NCBI GenBank assembly: GCA_964600165.1 | Contig: CAZRIP010000037.1 | Coordinates: 1 to 29,046, forward strand | Length of the DNA stretch: 29,046 nucleotides | Reading direction: 5' to 3' | Source of the DNA: CAZRIP01 sp964600165 | GTDB taxonomy: Bacteria > Elusimicrobiota > Elusimicrobia > UBA1565 > UBA9628 | Part shown: in pieces, positions 28,260-29,046 of the stretch | How the letters are laid out: the number at the start of each line of letters is the position of its first letter | How positions within the stretch are numbered: position 1 is the stretch's first letter | The notes under the pieces: generated by a model | What the model was told of the DNA's origin: nothing | Seen by the model: the letters and a program-made list of their open reading frames with translations, nothing else | Database searches by the model: none | Made by a program: the position numbers and the translations under genes

Positions 28260-28910
28260 ATGGGACGAACCTGGGCGCTCGTCGCTTTCGCCGCGCTCGC
28301 CGCTTTCGCCGCGCCGCCGGCGAGCGTGATCCCGCGCAACAACGGGTCTCAGATCCTCTCGAAGGAGACGGCCGGCGACGCGCAATGGGCGCGCGAGCTG
28401 GAGCCGCTTCCGGCGTCCGTGCAGACCCAGGCCCCGAAGAAGCAGCCGGTCAAGATGACGGTCGACCGCTCGGGCCTCTCCGCCGTCGTCTCCGAGCCCA
28501 AGCTCGGCATCGACGTCGAGGTGCGCCGCGACGGGCGCGATTTCACGCTGAGCGGCTATCTCAAGGCGCACGCCTGGGAGCTCGACCCGCCGCGCTCGCT
28601 GCGCGGCGTGGCGATCATGGGGGGCGGCGTCAACGTCGAGGTCCGCCCCTGGGGCGATCTGGCTTATTCGCTTTCCGGTCCCTATAAAAAGGAGGACGGC
28701 TCCGACGGCTCGCTGAGCCTGCGCGTCGACGCCTCGGGCCTTCCCGCGCGCGGCTGGGCGATCCGCGCCTCCGGCATCGACCTCGAAGCGCGCTGCAACG
28801 CGCGCGGCTGCGTCATCTCGGGCTTCGTCGATCCGCGGCGCTACGGCAAGCGCGAGCTCGCCGTCATCGGCGGCGCGCTCGCGGCGCTCACGGACGACCT
28901 CTTCCGCTGA
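28260..28910 (+). CDS. Secreted protein of unknown function
   Basis: 216 residues with a signal peptide (MGRTWALVAFAALAAFAAPPAS). The body is a repetitive beta-type sequence with similarly spaced segments (LGIDVEVRRDGRDFTLSGYL; GGVNVEVRPWGDLAYSLSG; SGIDLEARCNARGCVISGFV). This suggests three related beta units of the form 'G-[IV]-[DN]-[VL]-E-[VA]-R'. No family recognised. ATG 28260 is chosen over an upstream in-frame ATG at 28227 because it lies 7 nt after the -10 and begins the signal peptide. Its stop overlaps the nth start. Confidence 0.78.
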   Translation: MGRTWALVAFAALAAFAAPPASVIPRNNGSQILSKETAGDAQWARELEPLPASVQTQAPKKQPVKMTVDRSGLSAVVSEPKLGIDVEVRRDGRDFTLSGYLKAHAWELDPPRSLRGVAIMGGGVNVEVRPWGDLAYSLSGPYKKEDGSDGSLSLRVDASGLPARGWAIRASGIDLEARCNARGCVISGFVDPRRYGKRELAVIGGALAALTDDLFR

Positions 28911-29046
28911 AGCCCGATCGCGCCGCGCAGGCCAAGAAGACGCTCGCCGGGCTGCGCAAGCTCTACCCGGACGCGCACTGCGAGCTCGACTTCAAGACTC
29001 CTCTCGAGCTGCTCATCGCCACCATCCTGTCCGCGCAATGCACCGA
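28907..29046 (+). CDS. nth: Endonuclease III, 3'-truncated by the window end
   Basis: The visible 46 residues read LKPDRAAQAKKTLAGLRKLY, then PDAHCELDFKTPLELLIATI, LSAQCT, matching the N-terminus of endonuclease III (family pattern PF-x-LLIATILSAQCTD). Nth is a helix-hairpin-helix DNA glycosylase/AP lyase that removes oxidised pyrimidines. No ATG, GTG or TTG is available at the expected start. The frame begins sensibly at CTG 28907, which overlaps the preceding stop as CTGA, so a rare CTG start is likely. The rest of the gene, including the catalytic Lys/Asp and Fe-S cluster, is outside the window. Confidence 0.88.
   Translation, partial: MKPDRAAQAKKTLAGLRKLYPDAHCELDFKTPLELLIATILSAQCT

Noticed and set aside
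1..29046. CRISPR arrays, insertion sequences, prophage genes
   Set aside because: No regularly spaced repeats, transposase or phage structural genes were seen in any frame.

Overview
The window is a GC-rich, tightly packed bacterial chromosomal segment. It has ATGA/GTGA-type 4-bp gene overlaps, frequent GTG starts, and many secreted proteins with Ala/Pro-rich N-termini. The combination (three-subunit succinate dehydrogenase, many signal-peptide-plus-Ala/Pro-linker enzymes, stand-alone two-component proteins) suggests an uncultured-type Gram-negative lineage such as Elusimicrobiota. That placement is an impression from protein style; no marker gene in the window proves it.

Layout. 1-510: tail of an Arg/Gln-rich coiled-coil protein. 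507-3452 (minus): four overlapping genes, kinase, receiver-PAS-kinase, receiver, receiver, with no DNA-binding output. 3596-17184: envelope or export block. It holds an MFS-like protein, an ATP-grasp enzyme, an amidohydrolase-fold protein that has lost its metal ligands, a PHP phosphoesterase, an APC amino-acid permease, trmL, a small secreted protein, and a 1,147-residue Lon-like AAA+ protease with a signal peptide. 17227-19127: terminator, a perfect palindrome over a promoter, tRNA-Pro(UGG), a receiver starting 6 nt after the tRNA, and a GAF histidine kinase. 19124-20603 (minus): BamE-like lipoprotein, GrpB protein, small membrane protein. 20635-21266: an integron-type gene cassette with its own attC, sitting in the leader of the preceding membrane-protein/GrpB operon. 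21554-25641 (minus): sdhC-sdhA-sdhB, a GGQ release-factor-like gene and a DUF2203 gene, as one operon. 25725-28910: two secreted unknowns around a family-5 peptide-binding protein. 28907-end: the start of nth (endonuclease III).

Three themes stand out. (1) Four enzymes or transporters of normally cytoplasmic or plain membrane families carry a signal peptide followed by a long Ala/Pro/Val-rich linker. They include two nucleotide-dependent enzymes, the Lon-like protease and the ATP-grasp protein. (2) About ten genes have a -10 hexamer ending 6-8 nt before the start codon, which predicts leaderless mRNAs. Genes with a real leader (HK operon, Lon-like, GAF kinase, sdhC, the cassette gene) instead have Shine-Dalgarno sequences. 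(3) The cassette at 20.6-21.3 kb shows a textbook attC fold with one extrahelical base. Its start and the 5' end of its attC carry the matching 12-bp arms expected of a cassette, and no integrase gene is visible in the window.
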